Shown in pieces: positions 26,921 to 37,592 of a DNA stretch of 64,000 nucleotides (the first letter of the stretch is position 1; every line of letters begins with the position of its first letter). The DNA lies in assembly GCA_016771945.1 (NCBI GenBank), contig QZLF01000001.1, forward strand, positions 887,447 through 951,446, given 5' to 3'. The translations under genes and the position numbers were made by a program. Under the pieces are notes generated by a model. That model saw only the letters and a list, made by a program, of their open reading frames with translations. It searched no databases and had not been told where the DNA came from. Origin of the DNA: Candidatus Leucobacter sulfamidivorax (lineage in GTDB: Bacteria > Actinomycetota > Actinomycetes > Actinomycetales > Microbacteriaceae).

Positions 26921-27020
26921 AACCACGGTGGTGTCGATTCGGCACCACCGCACAAGGCCCCGGCGTGGGCGTGCCGAATCGGCACCCCCACGGCTCCGGC
27001 AAATTGCCGCCACCGTGGTT
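26921..27020. other. Candidate origin of transfer (oriT), nested inverted repeats
   Basis: AACCACGGTGG at 26921-26931 is the exact inverse of CCACCGTGGTT at 27010-27020. Inside lie GGTGGTG (26927-26933) against CACCACC (26943-26949), and the palindrome GTGCCGAATCGGCAC at 26971-26985. The region is non-coding and lies 335 bp upstream of the MobF relaxase gene, the usual place for oriT. The nick site cannot be assigned by eye. The rest of 26793-27354 shows no convincing gene. Confidence 0.5.
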
Positions 27021-27354
27021 CCTGCGCTGGAAGTATCCGCTGCTGGACTCCCAATAGTTGGGAGGCCGCGGAACTCTTGACGGTGGTGGAAATTTTCCCG
27101 GACCGTGAAGCTCCTCTCTTGGAGCTAACCCTCTGCTTCGTCTCATCCTGACCACGCTCAGCGTCGTCAACCGCAGAAGCTGCTTCGATGCCCAGCGCGA
27201 TCTTCATCACGCCCTGCGACTCCGCGAATCTCACGCCTGTGAAACGCTGCCCCTCGATTCCCCGTTGCTGCCCGACAAATGATTCATGGACGTATGCCAC
27301 CGATGGTGGGGCGTGCGCACCTCTCTCATGAGACGACTCGTGAGGAGGCTCGAG

Positions 27355-30300
27355 ATGAAGGGTGGTGTGATCCTGTTCCGGGGCACCGGTGCCGCGGCGC
27401 GCCGCTACTTGGAGTCGGACAGGTCGACCGCCGACGAGTACTACTTGGAGGGCGGTACCGCGCTCGCGGAGTTCGCCGTGAGCGACCATGACGGCGAAGT
27501 CATCGAAACGAGAACGCTCGATCCGGAGAGCTACGCGGCCTGGGTCGACTGGATCGATCCGATCACCGGCACGTCGATGGGAACGCCCCGAGCGGCAAGC
27601 GACAGGTCGAAGGAGTCGCCGCGCTTTGCGGAGATGGTCATCAACGCACCGAAGTCGCTCTCGATTGCCGCTGCTTTGCATCCGGAAGTCTCTGACGCGC
27701 TTGATGCGGCGCAGCAGTACGCGGCAGAGGAGATTCGCCGCTGGCTCGCGGAGCACTCAGTGACACGGGTCGGCCGGCGGAACGCACGCGAGATCGTGCC
27801 GGTGCAGCAGTTGCAGACGGTCACCGTCGCGCACAAGACCAGCCGGGCTGGCGACCCGCACCGGCACATCCACTTTCAGGTCGGCACACGCGTCTACGCC
27901 GCGGGCAAGTGGCGCGGCCTCGATACCGCGGCGCTGTTCAAGCAGCAGGGTGCGATCCGCGCACTCGGCACCGCGGTCATCGCCGCGCACCCGCAGCTTG
28001 CCGCAGTGCTCGACCAGCACGGCCTCACCCTCGACTTGGCGACCGGTGAGGTGGCAGAGCTGGAGCCGTTCAACGCGGTCATGTCGAAGCGGGGCGCTCA
28101 GGTCGAGCGCAATCTTGCCCGCTTCGAAGCCGAGTGGGAAACAGCCCATCCAGGCGAGGAACCTGGCCCTGTCGTGCGGGCGAGATTGAAGGCGAAGGCG
28201 TGGGAACACGAGCGGCCGGGAAAGAAGCCCGCAGTGCTCGGCAGCGAAGCCGGCTGGCGCGCCGAGCTCGAGAACGCCGGCTACATCCAGAACCTGCCCC
28301 GCGCACGGCGCGCTGCACCCGTCGCGCTGGACGAGTTGCATATCGAGGAGATCGCCTCGCGTGCGCTCGACCGCTGCGCCGCAGGAGCGTCGGCGTGGAC
28401 GATGCACACGGTGCGCGAATACGTTACGAGAATCACGACCGAGCATGGCGTGCAAGCCGAGCCAACGGACTTGCGCGAGTTCGTGCAACTCGCGACGCAG
28501 CTCGCTGCGGAGAATTGCTTCTCCGTGCTCCCGCCCGACACACCGACACCGGAACACGTCGCGCATCTCACATCGCTACGAGTGGTTGCGGTAGAGACGG
28601 AGCTGCGCGACCTGCTCACCGCACGCGCGGAGAGGTCCATCGAGCCTGCCCCGGATGTCCAACAGCTCGCTGCGCGGGTGAGGCTGGATGACGATCAGGA
28701 ACACGCAGCATCCGCCGTCGCATCCGTCAACCCACTTGTCGTGATCGAAGGCGCGGCCGGATCGGGCAAGACCACGATGCTCAAGACTGCCATCGCCGCG
28801 ATAGCGTCGGAGGGCCGCTCGACGCGAGTCGTGACACCGACGAAGAAGGCCGCTGACGTTGCGGCCCAAGAACTCGGCATCCCCACCGACTCCGTTGCCG
28901 CGCTCGTCTACGCACACGGGTTCCGGTGGAACAGCGACGGCGTGTGGACACGTCTGCGACCGGGCGACACTGATCCAGAAACCGGCGGCACGTACCGAGG
29001 GCCAGCGGTGGAAGCACGGCTCGTGAAGGGGGAACGGATCGTCGTCGACGAAGCTGGAATGCTCGACCAGGACAGCGCGCTCGCACTATTGCGCATCGCC
29101 GACGAAGCCGGAGCAACCATCGCACTCGTCGGCGACCGCGCGCAACTCCCCGCGGTCGGACGCGGCGGTCTGCTCGACTTCGTCACCCGTCTCACTCCCG
29201 CTGTCGTGGACATGACCAGTTTGCACCGCTTCACTGATGACGCCTACGCGACTCTCACTCTCGAACTGCGGCACGGCCGCAACCCCGCCACGATCTTCGA
29301 CAAGCTCAACGCGCTCGGGCTCATCAAGCTGCACGAGAACGACGACGACATGCAGGAGGCCATCGCGAAGACTGTGAGCCCGGAGGACGCGATCACCGCC
29401 GCGACGAACGACGAAGCACGGACGCTGAACGAACGCATCCGCGTTGAGCGCATCAACCGTGGCGAGGTCGACGACCTGCGAACGGTGTGCGGTAACGACG
29501 GGCTCCCCATCGGCGCCGGAGATGTGATCCAGACCCGTCGCAACGAGAGCACGCTCAGCGTCGCGAACCGGCAGACCTGGACCGTGCAGCACGTGGGCGA
29601 GGACGGCGCGCTGAGCGTCGTCGAGACCGTCAACGGCCGGAAGCAGCAGCGCACTGTGACACTGGCCGCGGAGTATACGTCCGAGGATGCGCACCTGGCT
29701 TATGCCGTCACCGCCTACGGCGTCCAGGGCGCGACAGTGAACGCTTCGCACACGGTGCTCTCCGACGTGCTTGACGCCGCTGCCGTCTACGTTGGCATGA
29801 CCCGCGGTCGAGCGACGAACACCTTGCACGTCGTCGCCACCGACCTCGACGATGCGAAGCAGCAGTTCGTCGAAGCACTCACTCGAGACCGTGCCGACCG
29901 TGGCCTGGAAGACGCCACCGAACGCGCCCGCCAGGCCGTTGCAGACCTCGTCGCGGAAGGGCCTGTGTCGATCGTGAGCGCGGAGCGCGACCGGATCGTC
30001 GAGCGGATCGCGAAGGCTGACGCGGAGCGAGAGCGCTTGGTGTCAGCAGCCGCCACGTTGCGTGACCAATCCGAGCGGCACAAGGCCGAGTATGAGCCGC
30101 AGCGCGAGCTGGCGGCAGCCGCCGATGCGAAAGTCACCGCACTTCTCGCGAGTGTTGTGGAATCGCTTGCCCAGGAAGCAGCGACGGACGGAGCTGAGTT
30201 CCTGGCCGCGCAGCAGGCTGCATATACAGCACACCGCGCGAAAGCGAACGCACCCCGTTTCCGAAAGCGCTCGGCTACCCGCACTGCGAAAGACGCAGAC

Positions 30301-30792
30301 GCCCGCCGAGAGGAGGCAGAGCAGATCGTGCACGGCAGATGGCAGAGCATTCCGCACAGCGAGAGTGGCCTCCCCGCGTGGGCGAAGGCAGTCGCCCAGC
30401 GTCAGGCCGACCGCGTGCCCGAGGTCATCGAAGCACGCGAGGAAGCTGCGCAGGCCCACCAGAACGCCAAGGAGATCGCCGCAAGGCAGTCGAGAGAACA
30501 CACGGCGCTGAATGAGCGGGTGCTCGGCAACCGCCGGCCAAGTGCGGTCGCTGGGCGGGTGAATGCCCTGCGCGAGCAGGCCGCGCAGGATCGGCTCTAC
30601 CTCGCCCAACTTGATGCGCTCCCGCCAGATGAAGCGGTGCAGCTCGTCCGCGAGCGTGCCGCCCAGGACGTGGCCCAGCGTCTCGCCGGCGAGACGGCCC
30701 GTCGTGCCGAAGAGACACACGAAGGCCGCTTTGCGTGGACCCGGCACCGAGACAGCGACCCGCACCGGCCGCCTCCACGCCTTGGTTTGTAG
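27355..30792 (+). CDS. MobF family relaxase with helicase domain (TraA/TrwC-like)
   Basis: An 1145-residue conjugative relaxase-helicase. The N-terminal relaxase has tyrosines at Y18 and Y29-Y30, spaced like the two catalytic tyrosines of TrwC, and the metal triad in DPHRHIHFQV (H169, H171, H173). A RecD-like helicase follows: GAAGSGKTT with K472, VDEAGMLDQD, VGDRAQLPAVG and AYTAYGVQGAT-like motif (VTAYGVQGATVNASH). The last 300 residues are charged and helical, likely coiled coil. It would nick oriT and unwind the strand to be transferred. The ATG at 27355 has GGAGG six bases upstream, which decides it over an earlier start at 27286. Confidence 0.92.
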   Translation: MKGGVILFRGTGAAARRYLESDRSTADEYYLEGGTALAEFAVSDHDGEVIETRTLDPESYAAWVDWIDPITGTSMGTPRAASDRSKESPRFAEMVINAPKSLSIAAALHPEVSDALDAAQQYAAEEIRRWLAEHSVTRVGRRNAREIVPVQQLQTVTVAHKTSRAGDPHRHIHFQVGTRVYAAGKWRGLDTAALFKQQGAIRALGTAVIAAHPQLAAVLDQHGLTLDLATGEVAELEPFNAVMSKRGAQVERNLARFEAEWETAHPGEEPGPVVRARLKAKAWEHERPGKKPAVLGSEAGWRAELENAGYIQNLPRARRAAPVALDELHIEEIASRALDRCAAGASAWTMHTVREYVTRITTEHGVQAEPTDLREFVQLATQLAAENCFSVLPPDTPTPEHVAHLTSLRVVAVETELRDLLTARAERSIEPAPDVQQLAARVRLDDDQEHAASAVASVNPLVVIEGAAGSGKTTMLKTAIAAIASEGRSTRVVTPTKKAADVAAQELGIPTDSVAALVYAHGFRWNSDGVWTRLRPGDTDPETGGTYRGPAVEARLVKGERIVVDEAGMLDQDSALALLRIADEAGATIALVGDRAQLPAVGRGGLLDFVTRLTPAVVDMTSLHRFTDDAYATLTLELRHGRNPATIFDKLNALGLIKLHENDDDMQEAIAKTVSPEDAITAATNDEARTLNERIRVERINRGEVDDLRTVCGNDGLPIGAGDVIQTRRNESTLSVANRQTWTVQHVGEDGALSVVETVNGRKQQRTVTLAAEYTSEDAHLAYAVTAYGVQGATVNASHTVLSDVLDAAAVYVGMTRGRATNTLHVVATDLDDAKQQFVEALTRDRADRGLEDATERARQAVADLVAEGPVSIVSAERDRIVERIAKADAERERLVSAAATLRDQSERHKAEYEPQRELAAAADAKVTALLASVVESLAQEAATDGAEFLAAQQAAYTAHRAKANAPRFRKRSATRTAKDADARREEAEQIVHGRWQSIPHSESGLPAWAKAVAQRQADRVPEVIEAREEAAQAHQNAKEIAARQSREHTALNERVLGNRRPSAVAGRVNALREQAAQDRLYLAQLDALPPDEAVQLVRERAAQDVAQRLAGETARRAEETHEGRFAWTRHRDSDPHRPPPRLGL

Positions 30793-30954
30793 CAGATAAG
30801 CGACCGTGGGTATCAGTGGGGTCGCTGTTGGGATGCCACGACTCTGCCCAAGCGGCGCGGCACTCTATCGGCGTCGGTGACCGCCGGTAGCGTAAGACAC
30901 GGCACTATGAGCACAACTTAAGACGCGCCCTGCGGCGCAGAGGAGACCCACAGC

Positions 30955-32520
30955 ATGGCACGCGCCGCGAAGCCGAAACCGACGAAGACACTCGAGCAGA
31001 CCCTCTGGGAAGCTGCCGACAAGCTGCGCGGCAACCAGGAGCCGAGCGAGTACAAGCACGTCGTGCTGGGTCTGGTGTTCCTCAAGTACATCTCCGACCG
31101 CTTCGAAGAGCGACGGGCGACCCTCGAGGCTGAGCTCGCCGCGGAGGGCATCAAGCCGGAGCGGCTACCGGACTTCCTCGAAGACCGCGACGAGTACACC
31201 AGTCACAACGTGTTCTGGGTGCCGGAGCTGGCGCGATGGGGCTATATCCAGTCGGTGGCGAAGCAGCCCGAGGTCGGGCAGCAGATCGACCAGGCGATGG
31301 ATCTCATCGAGAAGGAGAACCCGTCGCTACGCGGTGTGCTGCCGCGCAACTACGGGCGCGACGGCCTGGACAAGCGGCGCCTGGGAGAGCTGGTCGACCT
31401 GATCGGTTCTATCGGCTTCACCGAGACCGACGATCACGGAGCCGACGACGTGCTTGGTCGGGTGTACGAGTACTTCCTCGGCCAGTTCGCGGGCAAGGAG
31501 ACCGGCAAGGACGCCGGAGCCTTCTACACGCCGCGTTCGGTAGTCAAGACGTTGGTCGAGATGCTGGAGCCTTACAGGGGCCGCGTGTACGACCCTGCTG
31601 CTGGCTCGGGCGGCATGTTCGTGCAGTCGGCCGAGTTTGTGAAGGCACACGGCGGCAAGCGCACCGACATCTCCGTCTATGGGCAGGAGTTCACCGACAC
31701 CACGTGGAAGCTCGCGAAGATGAACCTCGCGCTGCGGGGCATCGAAGCCGACATGGGGCCGCGCTCGGCTGACTCGTTCACCGATGACCTGCACCCGGAT
31801 CTGCGGGCGGACTTCGTGCTCGCGAACCCGCCGTTCAACGTCTCGGACTGGTGGGACGCGAAGCTGGACGGCGACCCGCGCTGGCAGTACGGCACCCCGC
31901 CGCAGGGGAACGCCAACTTCGCGTGGGTACAGCACTTTATCCACCACCTCGCGCCGAACGGAACCGCGGGCTTTGTGCTCGCAAATGGCTCGCTGTCCTC
32001 CAAAAGCGGTGGCGAGGGTGAGATCCGGCGGAAGCTAGTCGAGGCGGGTCTGGTGGACTGCATCGTGGCGATGCCCGACAAGCTCTTCTTCAACACCGGC
32101 ATCCCCGTCTCTCTCTGGTTCGTCTCAAAAGGCCGTGACGGCAACGGACATCGCGAGCGGCGCGACGAAGTGCTGTTCATCGACGCACGCAAGCTTGGCA
32201 CGATGGAGAGTCGTCGACTACGTGTGCTCACCGACGACGACATCGCGAAGATCGCCGGCACCTACCACGCCTGGCGCAACCACGACGGCGGCTACGAGGA
32301 CGTACCGGGCTTCGCGAAGGCCGCCTCGCTGGAAGAAATCACCAAGCACGACTACGTGCTCACACCGGGCCGATACGTCGGCACCGCCGAGGCCGAGGCA
32401 GACAACGAACCGATCGACGAGAAGATCGCGCGCCTCACGATGGAGCTGTTCGCCGAGTTCGAGCGCGGACGGGAACTCGAGGGCGAGATCCGGCGGCAGC
32501 TCGGGGGGCTTGAGCTGTGA
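30955..32520 (+). CDS. hsdM: Type I restriction-modification system, methyltransferase subunit
   Basis: A 521-residue HsdM. The N-terminal helical domain ([38 protein letters not shown]) is followed by the adenine methyltransferase: [20 protein letters not shown] (SAM site) and NPPF at residues 291-294 (catalytic). It forms M2S for host methylation and R2M2S for restriction. AGAGGAGA stands 9 bases before the ATG. First gene of a tightly coupled operon; its stop overlaps the hsdS start as GTGA. Confidence 0.96.
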   Translation: MARAAKPKPTKTLEQTLWEAADKLRGNQEPSEYKHVVLGLVFLKYISDRFEERRATLEAELAAEGIKPERLPDFLEDRDEYTSHNVFWVPELARWGYIQSVAKQPEVGQQIDQAMDLIEKENPSLRGVLPRNYGRDGLDKRRLGELVDLIGSIGFTETDDHGADDVLGRVYEYFLGQFAGKETGKDAGAFYTPRSVVKTLVEMLEPYRGRVYDPAAGSGGMFVQSAEFVKAHGGKRTDISVYGQEFTDTTWKLAKMNLALRGIEADMGPRSADSFTDDLHPDLRADFVLANPPFNVSDWWDAKLDGDPRWQYGTPPQGNANFAWVQHFIHHLAPNGTAGFVLANGSLSSKSGGEGEIRRKLVEAGLVDCIVAMPDKLFFNTGIPVSLWFVSKGRDGNGHRERRDEVLFIDARKLGTMESRRLRVLTDDDIAKIAGTYHAWRNHDGGYEDVPGFAKAASLEEITKHDYVLTPGRYVGTAEAEADNEPIDEKIARLTMELFAEFERGRELEGEIRRQLGGLEL

Positions 32521-33728
32521 GCTTCATGTTCTCCGAACTCATCGCCCGCGGCTCGATAATCGTCAACGACGGATACCGAACGAAACAGTCGGAGCTTTCA
32601 CCGACAGGCATCCCAATTCTTCGGGTAGCCGAGATCGGTGACGGGTTCCTCGCACCAAAATCTGAGGATCGCATCGACGAGAGCTTCCGACCGGCGATCG
32701 GCATCAAGATCTCTCAGCCTGGCGACGTATTGCTCACGACCAAGGGCACCGTCGGGCGACGTGCGATCGTGCCAGATTCTGGGGCTGGGTTCGCCTATTC
32801 CCCGCAGGTTTGCTTCTTTAGGGTGCTTGACAAGTCGATCGATCCGCAATGGCTCTATTACTGGCTTGGAGGACGCGAGTTCTGGGCTCAAGCAATAGGG
32901 GTCTCGGCACAAACCGACATGGCACCATACATAAGCCTGCGTGACCTACGAGCCATTGCTATCGAGTTGCCGACGATTGGGGAACAACGCGCCATTGCCG
33001 CGACGCTCGGCGCGCTCGACGACAAGACCGAGTCGAATCAGCGAACTATGCTGCTCCTATCTGAGCTGGTCAGCGCCGAGTTTGCGCGCGTAGTATCAGG
33101 ATCGGAAATTCCGCATGAATTTCTGGGTGACGTGACGACGACTACCAAAGGCCGATCGTACAAGAGCGCCGAACTCGAAGAATCCGACACGGCACTGGTA
33201 ACGCTCAAGAGCATAGACCGCAACGGTGGTTACAAGCGCGATGGTTTGAAGCCATACACCGGTATCTACAAGCCAGATCAAATCGTGCGTCCTGGAGAGA
33301 TCGTCGTCGCTCAAACTGATCTCACGCAAGGGGCCGAGGTGGTGGGACGTGGTGTCCGCGTACCCGAATCTGGCGAGTATCAAACACTCGTCGCGTCACT
33401 TGATCTTGCAATCGTGCGGCCCAAGGGCGATATGCCGGTCGAGTACCTCTACGGGCTGCTAAGTAGCGAAGCTTTCCGCCAGCATTGCCGCAGTCACGTC
33501 ACGGGTACAACAGTTCTTCACCTTGCCAAAGACGCGATTCCGAGCTGGCGGGCTCCAATCGCTGCTACGAACGATCAGCATGAGTTTGCAGTTACTGCGC
33601 GCGCATTGCTGACACGCGCAGACTTCCTTGGCAGAGAGAATGAGCGGCTCATCGCGCTCCGTGACTCGTTACTGCCAGAACTGCTGTCTGGCCGCATCCG
33701 AGTCCCGATTAAGGAAGCTGCACCATGA
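32517..33728 (+). CDS. hsdS: Type I restriction-modification system, specificity subunit
   Basis: A 403-residue HsdS with two target recognition domains (about residues 1-155 and 200-370), each ending in a conserved helix: [24 protein letters not shown] and the final [20 protein letters not shown]. Each domain reads one half of a bipartite target. Its base composition is lower in GC than the neighbouring hsdM and hsdR, as is common for fast-changing specificity genes. It starts at a GTG overlapping the hsdM stop and overlaps the next ATG. No frameshift is seen. Confidence 0.93.
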   Translation: MSFMFSELIARGSIIVNDGYRTKQSELSPTGIPILRVAEIGDGFLAPKSEDRIDESFRPAIGIKISQPGDVLLTTKGTVGRRAIVPDSGAGFAYSPQVCFFRVLDKSIDPQWLYYWLGGREFWAQAIGVSAQTDMAPYISLRDLRAIAIELPTIGEQRAIAATLGALDDKTESNQRTMLLLSELVSAEFARVVSGSEIPHEFLGDVTTTTKGRSYKSAELEESDTALVTLKSIDRNGGYKRDGLKPYTGIYKPDQIVRPGEIVVAQTDLTQGAEVVGRGVRVPESGEYQTLVASLDLAIVRPKGDMPVEYLYGLLSSEAFRQHCRSHVTGTTVLHLAKDAIPSWRAPIAATNDQHEFAVTARALLTRADFLGRENERLIALRDSLLPELLSGRIRVPIKEAAP

Positions 33729-34459
33729 CAAGCCTCAACACTGAATGGGCGGTTCGTGAACTCGACCGTTTCATCGACATGACGGTGACCGAGCATACGA
33801 AAGAGCCAGGGCTTGTCGGCTTCTACGAGACTGCTGCTTCATCAGAGGAGATCACTCAGCAGCTACAAGTCGTAGAGATGATCGTCCGTCGTGTGCTCCC
33901 AATCGATGCGCTGTCTAACCTCGCACTGATGAGCGGCGCCACCGGAGAGTGGAAACAGGTGCGTCCGCTTTGCCTACGCGCGAAGTCGCTGCTGGAACGC
34001 AAAGCCGAGATCGAACAGAACCTCGGAGACGGCGCGCCAGAGATGTCGGCTTCCAAGATGCATCCGTGGATCTGGGACGGCGCCGCATCGCTTTGGAAGT
34101 CGGGGCACTTCCGAGAGGCCGTAGAGGGTGCGATTCGCAAGCTGAATGCCGAGACCCAGAATAAGCTCGGTCGCCGCGATGTAAGCGAGACTGACCTATT
34201 CAATCAAGCGTTCAGTGACCAGGAACCGGTCGCTGGGAAGCCCCGGTTGCGCCGCATGAAAGATGACGGGAGCAAGACCTTCAAATCGGTGCAGCGTGGT
34301 GCCCGCTCCTTCGCCGAAGGTGTCTTCGCGGGAATCCGCAACCCGCTTGCTCACGAAGCTGACCAGGAAATGCCCGAACAGCAGGCGCTCGAATACCTTG
34401 CGGCACTGAGCGTTCTGGCACGCTGGGTAGACGAGTCGACGCTGGAGGTCGCTCCGTGA
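33725..34459 (+). CDS. TIGR02391 (Ymh) family protein with HEPN-type motif
   Basis: A 244-residue protein of the Ymh/TIGR02391 family. The C-terminal segment [15 protein letters not shown] contains R205-N-x3-H210, the R(N)x4-H pattern of HEPN ribonucleases. It lies between hsdS and hsdR, overlapping both by 4 bp (ATGA and GTGA), so it is made in step with the restriction enzyme. Proteins of this family are often found in restriction or abortive infection loci. An RNase that acts when restriction fails or is inhibited is a plausible inferred role; no partner nucleotidyltransferase of the MNT type is adjacent. Confidence 0.85.
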   Translation: MTSLNTEWAVRELDRFIDMTVTEHTKEPGLVGFYETAASSEEITQQLQVVEMIVRRVLPIDALSNLALMSGATGEWKQVRPLCLRAKSLLERKAEIEQNLGDGAPEMSASKMHPWIWDGAASLWKSGHFREAVEGAIRKLNAETQNKLGRRDVSETDLFNQAFSDQEPVAGKPRLRRMKDDGSKTFKSVQRGARSFAEGVFAGIRNPLAHEADQEMPEQQALEYLAALSVLARWVDESTLEVAP

Positions 34460-37400
34460 GCGCGTTCAACGAGAACACCGTCGAGCTGGCGGCGCTGGAG
34501 TACTTCGCGGAGCTGGGCTACCGCACCCTGCACGGCCCGGACATCGCTCCTGGCGAGCCTGGGGCGGAGCGCGATTCCTATGAGGAAGTGTTTCTCTGGG
34601 GACGGCTGCGTGACGCGATCAGGCGGATCAATCCGGGGGCTTCCCCTGCCCTTGTCGACGATGCGATCAAGCGGGTGCGTCGTGCGGAGTCGCAGAGCCC
34701 GATCGATGAGAACTACCGGCTGCATCGGCTCATCACCGACGGCGTGCCGGTCGAGCATCGGGATGCAGACGGTGCGCTGCGCACGACACGGCTCTGGCTG
34801 GTGGATGTCGAGCAGCCGGAGAACAACGACTGGGTAGCGATCAATCAGTTTACGATCGTTGAGAATGGCAAGAACCGCCGGCCCGATGTCCTGGTCCTGG
34901 TCAACGGCCTGCCGCTGGCACTGCTGGAGCTGAAGAACCCAGCAGCGGAGCACGCGACGCTGAAGTCGGCGTGGAACCAGGTGCAGACATACCGGCAGGA
35001 CATCCCGTCGGTGTTCGTGCCGAACGCCGTAACCGTCATCTCCGATGGAACCTCGGCCGCGATGAGCAGCTATGCGGGGGCGTTCGAGCACTATGCCCCG
35101 TGGAAAACGATCGAGGGGCGCGAGGTTGTGAGCGACCGCCCCGCCCTTGAGGTGCTGATCAAGGGAGTGTTTGAGCCGAAGCGGTTCCTTGACATCGTCC
35201 AGAACTTCGTCGTGTTCAGCGACGAGACGGCGACGGACAAGGCCACCGGGCAGCCGACGAGGGTGCTGGTGAAGCGTGCGGCGAAGTACCACCAGTACTG
35301 GGCGGTGAATGCGGCTGTCGAGTCGACTGTGCAGGCGTCCCGGCCGGATGGTGACCGTCGTGGTGGTGTGGTCTGGCACACCCAAGGATCGGGCAAGAGC
35401 TTCGAGATGGTGTTCTATGCCGCGAAGATCATGCGCGATCCTCGGATGGCGAATCCGACGCTGGTGTTCATTACCGACCGCAACGACTTGGACGACCAGC
35501 TGTTCGGGGAGACATTCGCCCCTGCCCGTATCCTGCCGGAGACCCCGGTGCAGGCCGCGACACGTACTGACCTGCGGACGAAGTTGAAGCGCGCGTCGGG
35601 TGGCATCGTCTTTACGACGCTGCAGAAGTTCGCTCCTGGTGAGGATGGCGATGCCAACCCAGTGCTGACGGATCGTCGCAACGTCGTCGTCGTGGCCGAC
35701 GAAGCGCATCGAAGCCAGTACGGCTTCGGAGAGACGCTGGATCGTCACGGACGCTTGCGCTCAGGTTTGGCGAAGCACATGCGAGATGCTTTGCCCGGCG
35801 CCACCTACCTCGGCTTCACCGGTACACCGATCGAGTCGAACGACAAGTCTACCCGCTCGGTGTTCGGTGACTACGTCGACGTCTACGACCTCACGCGTGC
35901 GGTCGAGGACGGCGCGACGGTGAAGATCTTCTACGAGTCGCGCCTGGCGAAGATCGATCTGTCCGACGATGACCTTGCCGCGCTCGACGAGCTGGCGGAT
36001 GAGATCACCGAGACCGTCGAGGAGGATGCCGCTACGGCGGCGAAGTCCCGCTGGTCGCGCTTGGAAGCGATCGTCGGCGCTGACTCCCGTCTTGAGCTGA
36101 TCGCCCGGGACATCGTCGAGCACTGGGAGAAGCGGCGCGAGGCGCTGTTCGGTAAGGGCATGATCGTCACGATGAGCCGCCGCATCGCGGTGCGGCTCTA
36201 CGAGAAGATCGTCGCTCTCCGCCCCGATTGGCATTCTGACGACCCGGACAAGGGCAAGATCAAGGTCGTCATGACCGGCTCAGCGGCCGACCCGGCCGAG
36301 TTCCAGCCGCACATCCACTCCAAGGACGTCCGCAAAGACCTCAAGCTCCGGGCGAAGAACCCCGATGATGAGCTCGAGCTGGTGATCGTCCGCGATATGT
36401 GGCTGACCGGCTTCGACGCTCCGTCGATGCACACGATGTACGTCGATAAGACCATGCAGGGCGCCGGGCTCATGCAGGCCATCGCCCGGGTCAACCGCAC
36501 CTTCCGCGACAAGCCCGGTGGACTGATCGTCGACTACATCGGCGTGTTCGCGAACCTCCAGGCGGCGCTCCAGGAGTACTCGCCCTCCGACCGTGACCAG
36601 GCAGGCGTACCGATCGACGAGATGGTCGCCGTCATGCTGGAGAAACACGACATCATCCGCGGGCTGCTTCACGGCGTTGATTACAACTCCTCACCCTCGC
36701 TCACCGCCTCGCAGCGCCTGACGGAGTACGCCAAGGTGCTCGACTTCGTCATGGCCGACCCCGACCGCACCAAGCGCTTCAACGACCAGGTGCTCGCGCT
36801 CGCCAAGGCATTCGCGCTGGCTGGTGCCCGTGACGAGGCTGCCGCGATCCGTGATGACGTTCGCTTGTTCACCGACGTACGTGCGGCGATCCTGAAGATC
36901 CAGAACCCCGACTCGGGGCGTGGAGGCTCCGGGGCAGTCGAGATCGACACGGCGCTCGGGCAGTTGCTCAACGAGGCAGTCGCTGCTGACCAGGTTGTCG
37001 ACATCTACAAGCTCGCTGGCGTCGAGACACCGGAGCTGTCAATCCTCAGCGACGAGTTCCTCGACTCCCTCGCGGAGAAGGACAAGCCGAACCTCCAGGT
37101 AGGGCTGCTGCGGCGTCTTCTCAATGACCAGATCCGCACCGTCCAGCGCACCAACCTCGTACAGGCGCGGAAGTTCTCAGAACTGCTAGACGAGGCGATC
37201 AACAGGTACACGAACCGATCGCTGACGACGGCGGAGATCATCGCGGAGTTGGTGAAGCTCGCCAAACAGATGCGCGATGACCAGAAGCGGCACGAGGAGC
37301 TGGGACTGTCCGCGGCTGAGATCGCACTGTATGACGCAATCGTGCAGAGCGACGCTGCTGTGATGGAGATGGGCGACGACACCCTCAAGAAGATCGCCGT

Positions 37401-37590
37401 CGACCTCGTCTGGGCCGTCCGCACCAGCGTTGTTATCGACTGGGACCAGAAGGAGAGTGTTCGTGCTTCGATGCGATCGAAGGTGCGGCGTCTGCTCGCC
37501 AAGTACGACTACCCGCCAGATGCGGAGGCCAAAGCTATCGAGCTAGTGATCGAGCAGGCGGAACTTTTTGCCAAGGAGGAGGCCGCTTAG
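34456..37590 (+). CDS. hsdR: Type I restriction-modification system, endonuclease/translocase subunit
   Basis: A 1044-residue HsdR. The N-terminal nuclease is PD-(D/E)XK, with D144 in RRPDVLVLV and E158-x-K160 in LLELKNP. The SF2 translocase follows: WHTQGSGKS with K314, ADEAH at 414-418, GFTGTPI and QAIARVNR. The C-terminal helical domain (from about residue 830) docks to the methylase. It pumps DNA and cuts when translocation stalls. It starts at a GTG overlapping the Ymh stop. All catalytic residues seem intact, so the system should be active. Confidence 0.96.
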   Translation: MSAFNENTVELAALEYFAELGYRTLHGPDIAPGEPGAERDSYEEVFLWGRLRDAIRRINPGASPALVDDAIKRVRRAESQSPIDENYRLHRLITDGVPVEHRDADGALRTTRLWLVDVEQPENNDWVAINQFTIVENGKNRRPDVLVLVNGLPLALLELKNPAAEHATLKSAWNQVQTYRQDIPSVFVPNAVTVISDGTSAAMSSYAGAFEHYAPWKTIEGREVVSDRPALEVLIKGVFEPKRFLDIVQNFVVFSDETATDKATGQPTRVLVKRAAKYHQYWAVNAAVESTVQASRPDGDRRGGVVWHTQGSGKSFEMVFYAAKIMRDPRMANPTLVFITDRNDLDDQLFGETFAPARILPETPVQAATRTDLRTKLKRASGGIVFTTLQKFAPGEDGDANPVLTDRRNVVVVADEAHRSQYGFGETLDRHGRLRSGLAKHMRDALPGATYLGFTGTPIESNDKSTRSVFGDYVDVYDLTRAVEDGATVKIFYESRLAKIDLSDDDLAALDELADEITETVEEDAATAAKSRWSRLEAIVGADSRLELIARDIVEHWEKRREALFGKGMIVTMSRRIAVRLYEKIVALRPDWHSDDPDKGKIKVVMTGSAADPAEFQPHIHSKDVRKDLKLRAKNPDDELELVIVRDMWLTGFDAPSMHTMYVDKTMQGAGLMQAIARVNRTFRDKPGGLIVDYIGVFANLQAALQEYSPSDRDQAGVPIDEMVAVMLEKHDIIRGLLHGVDYNSSPSLTASQRLTEYAKVLDFVMADPDRTKRFNDQVLALAKAFALAGARDEAAAIRDDVRLFTDVRAAILKIQNPDSGRGGSGAVEIDTALGQLLNEAVAADQVVDIYKLAGVETPELSILSDEFLDSLAEKDKPNLQVGLLRRLLNDQIRTVQRTNLVQARKFSELLDEAINRYTNRSLTTAEIIAELVKLAKQMRDDQKRHEELGLSAAEIALYDAIVQSDAAVMEMGDDTLKKIAVDLVWAVRTSVVIDWDQKESVRASMRSKVRRLLAKYDYPPDAEAKAIELVIEQAELFAKEEAA

Positions 37591-37592
37591 CG

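Noticed and set aside
26789-27170. Overlapping frames on both strands between int and the relaxase
   Set aside because: Pro/Arg-rich translations without motifs over a palindrome-rich region; better read as non-coding transfer-origin DNA.
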